Source: RGIG5612 sp045616165
Lineage (GTDB): Bacteria; Bacillota; Clostridia; Lachnospirales; Lachnospiraceae
Reading direction: 5' to 3'
Length of the DNA stretch: 64,000 bases
Assembly (NCBI GenBank): GCA_045616165.1
Contig: JAZLGF010000026.1
Span: forward strand, 5,986-69,985
The notes under the pieces are model-generated. The model was not told the DNA's origin and did no database searches. It worked only from the letters and a program-made list of their open reading frames with translations. A program made the translations under genes and the position numbers. Below, piece by piece: positions 50,146-59,484 of this stretch (its first letter is position 1; each line of letters begins with the position of its first letter).

Positions 50146-51420
50146 TTATAGATATCCTTCTAGGTTAATACTTTTTACTACACTATTATTTGACGATGGG
50201 AAAAATTCTCCAAAGCCTAAATCTCTTACTGCGATAACACAATCCGTTGGACTTTCATATTTAATTTCCACTTCTACACGTGTTGTTTTATTAGGTCTTT
50301 TTGGAAAATTTTCTAAATCAAATTCAACACTTGCTCTTTGTTTTGTTATAAGAGAACGAATATAAAATACTATTGTGTCTGTATCATCTAAAATGAATTC
50401 GGTCGTTGAGCCCGCATCAAACCAATCGACTGCTGCCTTTGAAAGATTTATAAGCATCTCAACTCCTTGATGTTTAACTGTTGTAGAAATATTTACAGTT
50501 GTTCTTCCTTCGCAAATTATTTTATAGTCTTCTTCATTAGGAAATGCTCTTCTTAATCCAGCAATACATGCGCCTTTTGCATACAATATATTTCCTCTAA
50601 ATACTCTCGTTGTATTTGATATTTCCTGCAATGTATTAGGAAACCATATTTCTTCAAACCCTTGGCCTGTAAGGAAAACACTTGAAACTACACCCTGGCT
50701 AATAAGATCATCATAAAGAAGTAAAAACTTACTATCCATAAGTCCTGGTCCATTATAGCCACCAAGATTCTTCATTGTAAAATCTTCTGAACAATCGTTT
50801 TCTGTAACATAAACATATGTCTCTCCATTTTGTTTTGAAACGCTAAGCTCTTTTTGGAAAAATCCTGATTCCGAAAATTCAAAAAGCATACTTCCATCAG
50901 CCCAGAAATCAGGATTTTCATTTAGTACAAAATACGCATAACTTTCGGAGCATGTTTGAAGTTTAACTTTTGAAGGCGATATTTTAAGATGTCCAAATGC
51001 ATCAAGCATAACCTTCTTACTAACATAATTAATATTACGCATATTAACTGTTATATTTTCAATGGTCATTGCCGATGTTGCTATTTGAACATGCTCTATT
51101 AATTTTCCGAGGTAAACCGCAATAAGCTGGGTATATGAATATTCATAATCATTAATGAAACATGCTTCTTCTTCGATTGCATGTTCTAGCAAGTCCGTAA
51201 ATAAAACGGCTTTGTCTTTTTTTGCGTAATCTATTGCAGCTCTTCCTATTTCCCAGCTCTTTGTTTTTTCACTAAAGCAAAGTGCCGTCGGGAATAAATA
51301 CCTAAGCGTTTCTTCGCCGGTACTTATTGATTCAGGTCTGTTATGTCTATAAGAGTAATAACATACCTGACAATATTTATCCGTATAATCAATTCCTATT
51401 ATTAAGCCTGGTTTTTTCAT
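50146..51420 (-). CDS. Hsp70/actin-fold protein, DUF5716-like
   Basis: 424 residues. The N-terminus LIIGIDYTDKYCQVCYY is a phosphate-1-like loop of the actin/Hsp70 fold, and LGGYNGPGLM and VFLTGQGFEEIW look like later parts of the same fold. A β-rich tail (about 315-410) could be a substrate-binding part. I recall this pair being annotated as DUF5716 with DUF5717 in Lachnospiraceae, but I cannot search to confirm. It probably is an ATP-dependent chaperone or scaffold. It starts six bases from the DUF5717-like stop. Confidence 0.7.
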   Translation of the reverse strand: MKKPGLIIGIDYTDKYCQVCYYSYRHNRPESISTGEETLRYLFPTALCFSEKTKSWEIGRAAIDYAKKDKAVLFTDLLEHAIEEEACFINDYEYSYTQLIAVYLGKLIEHVQIATSAMTIENITVNMRNINYVSKKVMLDAFGHLKISPSKVKLQTCSESYAYFVLNENPDFWADGSMLFEFSESGFFQKELSVSKQNGETYVYVTENDCSEDFTMKNLGGYNGPGLMDSKFLLLYDDLISQGVVSSVFLTGQGFEEIWFPNTLQEISNTTRVFRGNILYAKGACIAGLRRAFPNEEDYKIICEGRTTVNISTTVKHQGVEMLINLSKAAVDWFDAGSTTEFILDDTDTIVFYIRSLITKQRASVEFDLENFPKRPNKTTRVEVEIKYESPTDCVIAVRDLGFGEFFPSSNNSVVKSINLEGYL

Positions 51421-51425
51421 CTTTC

Positions 51426-54400
51426 TTAAAACAATTTATCTATTAATTTACTTTTAACATAATAATCTCTCGCAGCAACACGAAGTTCTTCGTACTGCCC
51501 GGACATATTATATTTTAGAATTCTATTAAGTTCTGAATATCTTGAAAAGTCTTCTACAATATCAAGATCAGCATAATTAATTACCTGGGTTGGTCCATTG
51601 TCCAAATTGTAAATAAGTCGTTCACCATAAAACAAAGTGAAATATTTCGTATAATATCCCTCTAGTATTTCAGATAAAGGCTCTTCGAACGTTGGGTCGT
51701 TTCCATAAGGGCTTCTTCCTTCAATTCTATAAATAACTTTCGAATCTGGTTGATTGCTAGAAATAATTACAGAATTTGCGAGCATAGCCGGAAGTTGGAA
51801 ATAAAATCCATAAGCCTTAAATTCATTAAACATTATGCTCTTTGAAACTAAATCCTTTAATATTTCTTCTATGCGTCTAATTCTCTTCTCACTTTCAAGA
51901 TTTTTATCCGACATGAAAAGCAAATACGCAACATAAACTATTGTAGGAAATTCCGTTTTGCTATTTAACATGTCTTCAACAAATTTAAAGAAACTTGCAT
52001 CTTTTTTCTCTTGTCCATAAAGATATTTTTTGCACTTAAAAATTAAATACTTCTTTTTAAGTTCTTCGTCTTCACCTTCCATAAAATATTTTGCAAAGAT
52101 GGCAGGATTAAGGTCTGTTTCAACTTCTATTTCTATTGTTTTTCTTAAGATTCTTTCTGGCAAATCTCCCGTTGGCACGCTAAAGGCATTGCCCGTACGA
52201 TAAAGATCAACCATAAGGTCTAATTTGTCGTTATAGTTTTCTGCAAGATATCTATAAAGTTTTGGATTAAAGTTTGTACTGCTAAAGCAATGTTCACACA
52301 TTCTAACAAGCATGTCATTATATTTATAATTTCCAAGCTCTATAAGTGCGATAGAAAGCTTCATTAAATTTTCTTCGTCTATACATTCAAAACCATTTCT
52401 TTGAATTTCCGCATACGCTCTCTTATAAAGAGTTCTTTCAATTAAAATATCTATTAACTTTCCTCTTGTCTCTTGTGGAATTTCATATTTTAGGAACTCT
52501 AAAAGCTCGTCATGTAGCAATGTATCATTAGTATTTCTATAATAATATTCAATATTATTGTTAATAAGTTCTGAAATATAACTTGCTCTAAATCTTGAAT
52601 AATCAATTTTCTTTGTTAAGAATTCAAGTATTTCAACTGGTGTTTTATAAGCTTTAAGAAGAGCAAATGTGTCCTTCATAATCATGTATTCACTTATAGG
52701 AACGCCTTTTATACATAAATCTATATAGCTTTTGCTATTAAGTAAATCGCATTTTTCATATTCAACATTAGCATACAAATTTCCTTTTGCATCCTTAAAA
52801 AGAATTACTGCGTCACTCGAATAAATTCTTATAAAAGCTTCTCCATCTTGTAAAAATACTTCCTGGAATGTATTAAGCTCATTATGGAAAGCAATAACAC
52901 TCTTCATTATTTTGCTATGACAAATAATTTTCTTTGTAGCTAAAACTTCAAATAATCTTGATTGAAGTTGTTGTGTTAATAAATTATTTTCCAGTATGTC
53001 CTTAAAAATAATTGACATATGTTTATCTACGATTCCATTAACAATACTTTCTTGTGCATAAAGAATCATAGCTTTTTGGAATGCTCTATAGTATTCCGGA
53101 TTTGTATCTTTATTTACGATAATATTTGCGAAGAAATATGATTGATGTCCTTCAATACTTTGAATATTTTCAGTGAAGTATTCCATTAATCTTTTTGGAA
53201 TTGGATTATATACATCTTGATTTAACGTAAAGATGTAATATGTAAACAGTTCCGGAATATCATCTAAAAATTCACTAATCGCAGCATCAAAATACTTTCC
53301 ATTGCTTGGACTTTTATCCTCAAGAGCAATAAGTGTAAGGCAAAGTGCTTTAATAAGATTTCTTGTTTGATACTGTTCAAATCCCGATTTAAGGATTTTT
53401 GCTATAATCTTCAAGTCTCTTTTTTCTAAATCCTGTCTTGGCAATGACAAAACGATTTCCGAAAGACGCTCTGCCAAAGAAGCATTTAAAAAATTATTTT
53501 TAACACCATAATTTAAAACCTGAAGTTCAAAATCATTTAATTCAAAAACATATTCTGGATGTGTTCTTAAAACTCTAAGTGCCTCAACATACATAATTGG
53601 GCTATGGCATCCGTTATAAAATTCGTTTTCGATATCCTCGATTAAATTTTCAGGATTTTTATTATATTTTTTATCAAGTTGAAGCATTATCCAGAGAATT
53701 CTCCAGGATTTATTCGTTTCATAAATTCCTTTAATATTTTCTAAAAGCGCTTCTTTTTCTTCATCAATATCTTCATAAATAAGTCGTACATAATTGAAGT
53801 AGCAAATTAAATCCATATTTTGCCCTGGTAATCTCGGAATTTGTTCTGCTAAATACATTAAGATATTTGCGGCTTCTTGGTAGTTTTGGCTATGAATACA
53901 AAGTTGCGCTTTATAAAGCATAAGAAACATTGAATCAAGTTCAAGGCCTCCTACGCTATCTAATGATTCAATTGATTGTTCAATCCAATCATTCATGGAA
54001 ATATTTGCAAGTCTGTATTCCAAATAAATTTTTTCAAGTTTAATAAATAAACTCTTTGCGTTCGTCTGTGCATAAAGAACTTTGACTTGTATATTAACCT
54101 CAACTGGAATTTCAATTTCCTGTGTTGATGAATAAATCTTTATAAAAGTGAAGTTTTTTCCAGCATGCAATTTCGATTCAATTATTTTAAATTGCAATGA
54201 GAAACTTCCATTTACAAAATCTTCTGTTGAAAAGAGATGTTTATCGATTTGTATGAATGAATCCTGACATGAAACTTCAAATTCTATATATCCAGGCTGA
54301 ACAAGATCTATCTTTATAGACTTATATGTATCAATAGTAATGTTTTCATACTCTAATGATTTTTCGGTAACCTCAACTAAAGCTGGTTCTTTTTCATGTG

Positions 54401-54476
54401 TTGCAACCAAATACTCTTCTTCCGCTATGTTTTTGTTTTGTCCTAATAATAAGGCGTCCTTAAGTATGCTTTCCAT
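51426..54476 (-). CDS. Large helical-repeat protein, DUF5717-like
   Basis: 1016 residues. The first ~150 look β-rich, like an Ig-type domain (PGYIEFEVSCQDSF, then KNFTFIKIYSSTQEIEIPV). A long helical-repeat middle follows, and a short β segment near the end (KVIYRIEGRSPYG, then YFTLFYGERLIY). No signal peptide is seen. It is always expected next to the Hsp70-like gene if the DUF5716/5717 pairing holds. It overlaps the rarA stop by one base. The function is unknown. Confidence 0.7.
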   Translation of the reverse strand: MESILKDALLLGQNKNIAEEEYLVATHEKEPALVEVTEKSLEYENITIDTYKSIKIDLVQPGYIEFEVSCQDSFIQIDKHLFSTEDFVNGSFSLQFKIIESKLHAGKNFTFIKIYSSTQEIEIPVEVNIQVKVLYAQTNAKSLFIKLEKIYLEYRLANISMNDWIEQSIESLDSVGGLELDSMFLMLYKAQLCIHSQNYQEAANILMYLAEQIPRLPGQNMDLICYFNYVRLIYEDIDEEKEALLENIKGIYETNKSWRILWIMLQLDKKYNKNPENLIEDIENEFYNGCHSPIMYVEALRVLRTHPEYVFELNDFELQVLNYGVKNNFLNASLAERLSEIVLSLPRQDLEKRDLKIIAKILKSGFEQYQTRNLIKALCLTLIALEDKSPSNGKYFDAAISEFLDDIPELFTYYIFTLNQDVYNPIPKRLMEYFTENIQSIEGHQSYFFANIIVNKDTNPEYYRAFQKAMILYAQESIVNGIVDKHMSIIFKDILENNLLTQQLQSRLFEVLATKKIICHSKIMKSVIAFHNELNTFQEVFLQDGEAFIRIYSSDAVILFKDAKGNLYANVEYEKCDLLNSKSYIDLCIKGVPISEYMIMKDTFALLKAYKTPVEILEFLTKKIDYSRFRASYISELINNNIEYYYRNTNDTLLHDELLEFLKYEIPQETRGKLIDILIERTLYKRAYAEIQRNGFECIDEENLMKLSIALIELGNYKYNDMLVRMCEHCFSSTNFNPKLYRYLAENYNDKLDLMVDLYRTGNAFSVPTGDLPERILRKTIEIEVETDLNPAIFAKYFMEGEDEELKKKYLIFKCKKYLYGQEKKDASFFKFVEDMLNSKTEFPTIVYVAYLLFMSDKNLESEKRIRRIEEILKDLVSKSIMFNEFKAYGFYFQLPAMLANSVIISSNQPDSKVIYRIEGRSPYGNDPTFEEPLSEILEGYYTKYFTLFYGERLIYNLDNGPTQVINYADLDIVEDFSRYSELNRILKYNMSGQYEELRVAARDYYVKSKLIDKLF

Positions 54477-55801
54477 TATTTATCTCTATTATTAAGGCGT
54501 TCTAAACGCTCTTTCATTGTCTTTTCATATCCTAAACTTCCCGGATTATAAAATTTCATTCCTACTAACTCATCAGGTAAATATTGCTGCTTCACATAAT
54601 GTTCCGGGAAATTATGAGCATATTTATAATCTAAGCCATGGCCTAATTGTTTTGAACCATCGTAATGGGCATCTTGTAGATGCGCTGGCACGGCTTTTAT
54701 ATCTGTTGTTCTAACTACTTCGAGTGCAGCATCTATTGCGTCAATAGCTGAATTACTCTTTGGTGCTCCGCAAACATAAAGTACAGCTTCAGCTAAAATT
54801 ATTCTTGCTTCTGGCATTCCAATTACATGCACAGCTTGTTGCGCAGCAACCGCCAATTGCAAAGCTCTTGGATCGGCGCATCCCACATCTTCAGCAGCGC
54901 AAATCATTATTCTCCTAGCAATAAAGTTTACATCCTCTCCTGCATAAAGCATCTTTGCCAGATAATAAATTGCTGCATCCGGATCAGACCCTCTCATGCT
55001 TTTTATAAAAGCAGAAATTGTATCGTAATGATTATCTCCGTCTTTATCATATCTTACATTCTTTTTTTGAACGCACTGTTCTATAACTTCACTTGTTAGA
55101 TGGATAATTCCATCTTTTTCCGGCTTCGTTGTTAAAACACCAAGCTCTATTGCGTTAAGCGCAACTCTAGCATCCCCGCCAGCAAAATCACTTAAAAATT
55201 CAAGGGCATCCTCATCCATCTTTGCATGAAACATTCCCAAACCATTTTCGCTATCTTCTAGCGCTCTTATAATTATTTGCTTAATGTCTTCTACTTCCAG
55301 AGGCTTTAATTCATAAATTGTTGAACGACTAATTAATGCTCTATTAACCTCAAAATATGGATTCTCTGTTGTAGCACCAATTAATATTATTGTTCCATCT
55401 TCAACGAATGGTAATAAATAATCTTGTTGAGCTTTATTAAATCTATGAATCTCATCTACAAAAAGTATCGTTTTTTTGCCGTATGCTCCACGGGTAATTT
55501 TTGCCTGCTCGACAATATCAACCATATCTTTCTTTCCGGATACAGTTGCGTTTATTTGTTTGAAATCTGCTGACGTAGTATTTGCAATAACTTTTGCCAG
55601 TGTTGTCTTTCCTGTTCCACTAGGTCCATAGAAAATAACCGACGTTAATTTATCAGCTTCTATCAAACGATATAGCTGGCTTCCTTTTGATAATATATGT
55701 CTTTGGCCCATAAATTCTTCTAGTGTTTTTGGTCTAACTCTAGAAGCTAATGGAGCCTCATCATTTATAGAATTTTGGGTAGCATACTCAAACAAATTCA
55801 T
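54476..55801 (-). CDS. rarA: Replication-associated recombination protein RarA
   Basis: 441-residue AAA+ ATPase, called MgsA or RarA. Walker A GPSGTGKT is at 59-66, Walker B is LFVDEIHRFNKAQQD, sensor 1 is GATTENPYFEVN, and SRSTIYEL contains the arginine finger region. The C-terminal half has the family tetramerisation part (AAEDVGCADPRALQ). It acts at stalled replication forks. No Shine-Dalgarno site precedes the ATG and a TATATT lies eight bases upstream, so the mRNA may be leaderless. Confidence 0.95.
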   Translation of the reverse strand: MNLFEYATQNSINDEAPLASRVRPKTLEEFMGQRHILSKGSQLYRLIEADKLTSVIFYGPSGTGKTTLAKVIANTTSADFKQINATVSGKKDMVDIVEQAKITRGAYGKKTILFVDEIHRFNKAQQDYLLPFVEDGTIILIGATTENPYFEVNRALISRSTIYELKPLEVEDIKQIIIRALEDSENGLGMFHAKMDEDALEFLSDFAGGDARVALNAIELGVLTTKPEKDGIIHLTSEVIEQCVQKKNVRYDKDGDNHYDTISAFIKSMRGSDPDAAIYYLAKMLYAGEDVNFIARRIMICAAEDVGCADPRALQLAVAAQQAVHVIGMPEARIILAEAVLYVCGAPKSNSAIDAIDAALEVVRTTDIKAVPAHLQDAHYDGSKQLGHGLDYKYAHNFPEHYVKQQYLPDELVGMKFYNPGSLGYEKTMKERLERLNNRDK

Positions 55802-55862
55802 ACATAGTTAATATATCATATTTTGGTGGCTTTTTAAATCTAAGATGTTTATAATTTGTCAT

Positions 55863-56270
55863 ATGGAACAAAAAAAATCATTATTTTTTATTATAACGAG
55901 CATTTTATTAGCAATCTCTGGGGTTATTTGCCTAGTTATGTGTGTATTAATTTTTATAACAACCTCAAAAATCATAGATGCTCCTAAATTTTTAATTATA
56001 GCAAGCGCAATTTTGATGGCAATTTCAGGGATTTTGTCTATCCTAACTGGGATAAGTGCTCTTAACAAAAACCGCCGAATTCCTAGTAAGCAATGTATTT
56101 TAAGGTCACGCCTTATCGTTGTTTTTTCTTTAGTTTCTATTATTTTTGTGCTAATTATTAGCATAAAACTTTCAATAGTAATGTTAATGTTAATTTGTGG
56201 CATTATTGTGCCTATTATTTACATAATTTCTGTTCCTGCATTTATTGACCGAAAGCACAAAAAGGCATAA
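55863..56270 (+). CDS. Small four-helix membrane protein
   Basis: About 135 residues from the second ATG (55863). Four membrane segments are predicted at roughly 8-33, 42-66, 83-100 and 103-127, with short basic loops. No family is recognised. A TATAAT (55850-55855) lies seven bases before this ATG and no ribosome site exists for either ATG, so transcription may start at the start codon itself. It is followed by aroF, whose promoter lies in its last codons. Confidence 0.6.
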   Translation: MEQKKSLFFIITSILLAISGVICLVMCVLIFITTSKIIDAPKFLIIASAILMAISGILSILTGISALNKNRRIPSKQCILRSRLIVVFSLVSIIFVLIISIKLSIVMLMLICGIIVPIIYIISVPAFIDRKHKKA

Positions 56271-56273
56271 AAT
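56245..56273 (+). promoter_or_regulatory. Promoter of aroF, giving a leaderless mRNA
   Basis: TTGACC (56245-56250), 17 bases, TAAAAT (56268-56273). The -10 covers the stop codon of the preceding gene. The ATG begins at 56282, eight bases after the -10, so the transcript would start at or near the start codon. Confidence 0.65.
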
Positions 56274-56281
56274 ATTACATT

Positions 56282-57010
56282 ATGGACGATTTTTTAGTTA
56301 TCGCAGGGCCATGCTCTGTTGAATCCGAAGAACAAATAATCACTATCGCTAAAGCAGTTAAAGAAGCCGGCGCTACTTACCTTAGAGGCAGTGCTTTTAA
56401 ACTTCGTACACATGCTAGTGATTTTCAGGGTTTAGGAGAAGATGCCCTTAAATATTTATCGATTGCAAAGGCCGAAACCGGTCTTAAAACTGTATCCGAA
56501 ATATCAGATATAAGATTAATTGATTTATACGAGGATGTTGATGTTTTGCAAATCGGTGAACGAAGCATGCAAAACACTGATCTATTAAAAGAACTTGGAA
56601 AGCAAAATAAACCTGTTATCTTAAAGCGTGCTCGGGCCGCTACAATTGAAGAACTTTTAGCTAGCGCCGAATATATTTTAGATGGCGGAAACAAAAATGT
56701 AATTCTTTGCGAGCGTGGAATTAGGACTTTTGAAAACGCAACTAGAAATACTATGGATATTTCAGCTATTCCTTTGCTCCACACTATGACAGATTTAAAT
56801 GTTATTGCTGATCCTAGCCATGCAACCGGAAAAGCCAATCTTGTAGAATCTATGTCACTTGCCGCTGTTGCCGCAGGCGCTGATGGATTATTAATAGAAG
56901 TTCATAATAATCCTGCTATTGCTCTTAGTGATGCAAATCAAGCAATTACGCCAGAAGAATTTAGCATATTAATGAAAAAAGTACAAAAAATCAGGGAAGC
57001 TATTAAATGA
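56282..57010 (+). CDS. aroF: 3-deoxy-7-phosphoheptulonate synthase, short type I-beta
   Basis: 242 residues. Joins erythrose 4-phosphate and PEP as the first shikimate step. Core motifs are IAGPCSVES, FQGLGEDALKYL, QIGERSMQN, ILKRA and ADPSHATGK. Only the catalytic barrel is present: it lacks the N-terminal regulatory extension found in many type I-beta enzymes, so it may not be feedback inhibited. It overlaps aroA by four bases. A KDO8P synthase is unlikely because the next gene is aroA. Confidence 0.88.
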   Translation: MDDFLVIAGPCSVESEEQIITIAKAVKEAGATYLRGSAFKLRTHASDFQGLGEDALKYLSIAKAETGLKTVSEISDIRLIDLYEDVDVLQIGERSMQNTDLLKELGKQNKPVILKRARAATIEELLASAEYILDGGNKNVILCERGIRTFENATRNTMDISAIPLLHTMTDLNVIADPSHATGKANLVESMSLAAVAAGADGLLIEVHNNPAIALSDANQAITPEEFSILMKKVQKIREAIK

Positions 57011-58308
57011 ATCAAACTATTATAAACAAACCTATAAGTGGCACTATATCTGTTCCAGAGTCAAAATCTTTAGCTCATAGATATTTAATTATCGAAGCTT
57101 TAGCAGGAGAAGTCGGAAAAGTCATTTGCCATAATAAATCAGATGATATAGATGCAACAATAAGTTGTCTTAGGGAATTAGGTCTAAGAGCACCTATTGA
57201 AGAACCTGCAATTAGCGAAAATATCAGAATTTTAGATTGTCATGAAAGCGGAACTACTTATCGTTTCTTGCTTCCTATTGCGGCTGCCCTTGGAAAAACT
57301 TCTCTATTTGTTTTACATAAAAGTTTAGTAAACAGGCCTATGGATCCGCTATTTAAGGCTTTGAAAGCTCATGGTGTTCGTAGTGAAAAACGTGAAGACG
57401 AAACCGATTTAAGCGGATACGAAAAAGTTAGCAGAGTCTTAGTTACCGGAAAACTCACCGGTGGTTCGTTTATTCTTCCTGGAAATATTTCATCACAGTT
57501 TATTTCCGGGTTAATGCTTGCACTTCCACTCTTAGAAATCAATAGCACAATTATTGTTGAAGGACATCTTGAATCTACCAGTTATGTTGCAATGACTATG
57601 GCTATTATGCGTCAGGCAGGCATTAAAATCAGTGCCGAAAAAGGCGCTGGAAGAATAGGCTATACATTTAAGATTCCTGGGAACCAGACATATCATTTCA
57701 AAGAAGAACATATTTCAATTGAAAAAGACTGGACTAGTGCGGCTTATTTTTTAGCTGGTGGTGCTATTGGTCATTCTCCGCTTACCTGTTTAGACCTTAA
57801 CGTTGATTCTATCCAAGGTGATAAGCGTATCTTAAATATTCTTAAAGCCTTTGGAGCAAATATTACTATACATGGAAAGAACGTCACTGTTAACGGTGGT
57901 CACCTTAAAGGAATTAATATTGATGCTCGTGATATCCCTGATATTATTCCTGCTGTTTCGCTCCTTGCATGTGCAGCGAACGGAACTACAAGAATAATAA
58001 ATGCAAAACGATTACGTTATAAAGAATCTGATAGAATTTCTACTATTGCAAAAACATTAAATGCTTTAGGCGCAGAAATAGATATTACAGAAGATAGTAT
58101 AACTATTACTGGTCTTGGCTCACCGTTTGATGACATAGGCCACCCTGTTTTAGTTGGCGGCGCTGTTAATTCTTACGGAGATCATCGCATAGCCATGATG
58201 GCATCTATGGCTGCATGTATATGTAGAAAGCCTGTTGAATTAGCAAACGCTGATGTTGTTGCTAAATCTTACATGGAATTTTACGAAGACTTAAAATCTC
58301 TTCAGTAA
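57007..58308 (+). CDS. aroA: 3-phosphoshikimate 1-carboxyvinyltransferase (EPSP synthase)
   Basis: 433 residues. Sixth shikimate step. N-terminal PESKSLAHRYLIIEA, HESGTTYRFLLPIAAALG (variant of the GNAGTAxR block), ISSQFISGLMLALP and the C-terminal KESDRISTIAKTLNALG and YGDHRIAMMASMAA are all family motifs. The start ATGA overlaps aroF. The catalytic lysine sits in the N-terminal PESKSLAHR. The usual glyphosate-site GNAGT reads ESGTT, indicating a divergent type. Confidence 0.93.
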   Translation: MNQTIINKPISGTISVPESKSLAHRYLIIEALAGEVGKVICHNKSDDIDATISCLRELGLRAPIEEPAISENIRILDCHESGTTYRFLLPIAAALGKTSLFVLHKSLVNRPMDPLFKALKAHGVRSEKREDETDLSGYEKVSRVLVTGKLTGGSFILPGNISSQFISGLMLALPLLEINSTIIVEGHLESTSYVAMTMAIMRQAGIKISAEKGAGRIGYTFKIPGNQTYHFKEEHISIEKDWTSAAYFLAGGAIGHSPLTCLDLNVDSIQGDKRILNILKAFGANITIHGKNVTVNGGHLKGINIDARDIPDIIPAVSLLACAANGTTRIINAKRLRYKESDRISTIAKTLNALGAEIDITEDSITITGLGSPFDDIGHPVLVGGAVNSYGDHRIAMMASMAACICRKPVELANADVVAKSYMEFYEDLKSLQ

Positions 58309-58314
58309 TCTAGT

Positions 58315-59484
58315 ATGAATGCCGACGAAAAATATAATCTTATAAGATCTTTTAAGACAAATTTTAAATATGAACCCTCTTTTTTCGCATGTGCTCCTGG
58401 GCGTGTCGAATTATTAGGAAATCACACCGATCATCAAGGTGGAGTTGTTCTTGCAACTTCTACAAATCTTTTCATGCGTACTGCATTTAGTACTAACCAA
58501 ACAAATATCATAAACATTATATCAAAAGGCTATGCTCCTATTAAAATCGATTATAATGCTTTTGATGGTAAACCAAATGAGAATGAATTTGGCACTACCA
58601 TTTCTTTAGTTCGTGGAATAATAAATGAATTTGCAAAGTCTTATACCATTAGAGGTTTTGATGCATATATAGAAACTTCCGTTCTTCCTGGAAGCGGTTT
58701 ATCAAGCAGCGCTGCATTTGAAATTTTAATAGGAAGAATCCTAAATATTTTATTTGCTAACGAAAAAGAAACTGCAATAAACATAGCAAAGATTGGTCAA
58801 ATTGCAGAAAATCATTTTTTTGGAAAGCCTTCAGGATTAATGGACCAGATAGCTTCTTCGATTGGTGGAATTGTTTATATTGATTTTCACGATAATAAAA
58901 ATCCAAAAGTTGAAAATCTTTTATTTAATTTTGCTGACGCAGGTTATGCCCTTTGTGTTATCGATTCTAAATCAAGTCACGAAAACCTTACAAATGAATA
59001 TTCATCTATTCCGAATGAAATGAAAATAATTGCAAACGCTTTTGGCAAAGAATTATTAAGTGAACTAAACTTTGAAGAAGTTTTTGAAGACGGAAAAGAT
59101 GTTTTAGTAAAAATAGAAAAAGAGTTTGGCCTTCGTCCAGCCTTGCGCGCCCTTCATTATTTTGAAGAAATCGATCGTGTAAAAAAAGCCTTCGAAGGAT
59201 TAAAAAACAATGATATTAAGCCTTTTATCAATGCCGTGAACGAATCTGGTAAGTCTTCATTAAATAAGCTTCAAAACATATTGCCTGAAAGTATGCCTAA
59301 AAACGACACTTACTTTAGAGCATATACATTCGTAAAAGACACTTTAAATAAAATAACCACCGAAGGTGCTCTTCGCATCAACGGTGGTGGATTTGCTGGC
59401 ACTCTTTTAGCAGTTGTGCCTTTAGAAAATCTTGATGAATTTTCATCCGAAATTCAAAAAAGTTATCCAATAACTATTCTGTAG
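58315..59484 (+). CDS. galK: Galactokinase
   Basis: 389-residue GHMP kinase. The signature PGRVELLGNHTDHQGGVV is near residues 28-45 and the ATP loop is LPGSGLSSSAAFE near 124-136, with RINGGGFAGTLLAVV near the C-terminus. It makes galactose 1-phosphate. The start lies six bases after aroA without a visible ribosome site. Its 3' end overlaps pdxY, on the other strand, by 11 bases. The glucosidase and sugar symporter beyond pdxY suggest a small carbohydrate cluster. Confidence 0.93.
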   Translation: MNADEKYNLIRSFKTNFKYEPSFFACAPGRVELLGNHTDHQGGVVLATSTNLFMRTAFSTNQTNIINIISKGYAPIKIDYNAFDGKPNENEFGTTISLVRGIINEFAKSYTIRGFDAYIETSVLPGSGLSSSAAFEILIGRILNILFANEKETAINIAKIGQIAENHFFGKPSGLMDQIASSIGGIVYIDFHDNKNPKVENLLFNFADAGYALCVIDSKSSHENLTNEYSSIPNEMKIIANAFGKELLSELNFEEVFEDGKDVLVKIEKEFGLRPALRALHYFEEIDRVKKAFEGLKNNDIKPFINAVNESGKSSLNKLQNILPESMPKNDTYFRAYTFVKDTLNKITTEGALRINGGGFAGTLLAVVPLENLDEFSSEIQKSYPITIL

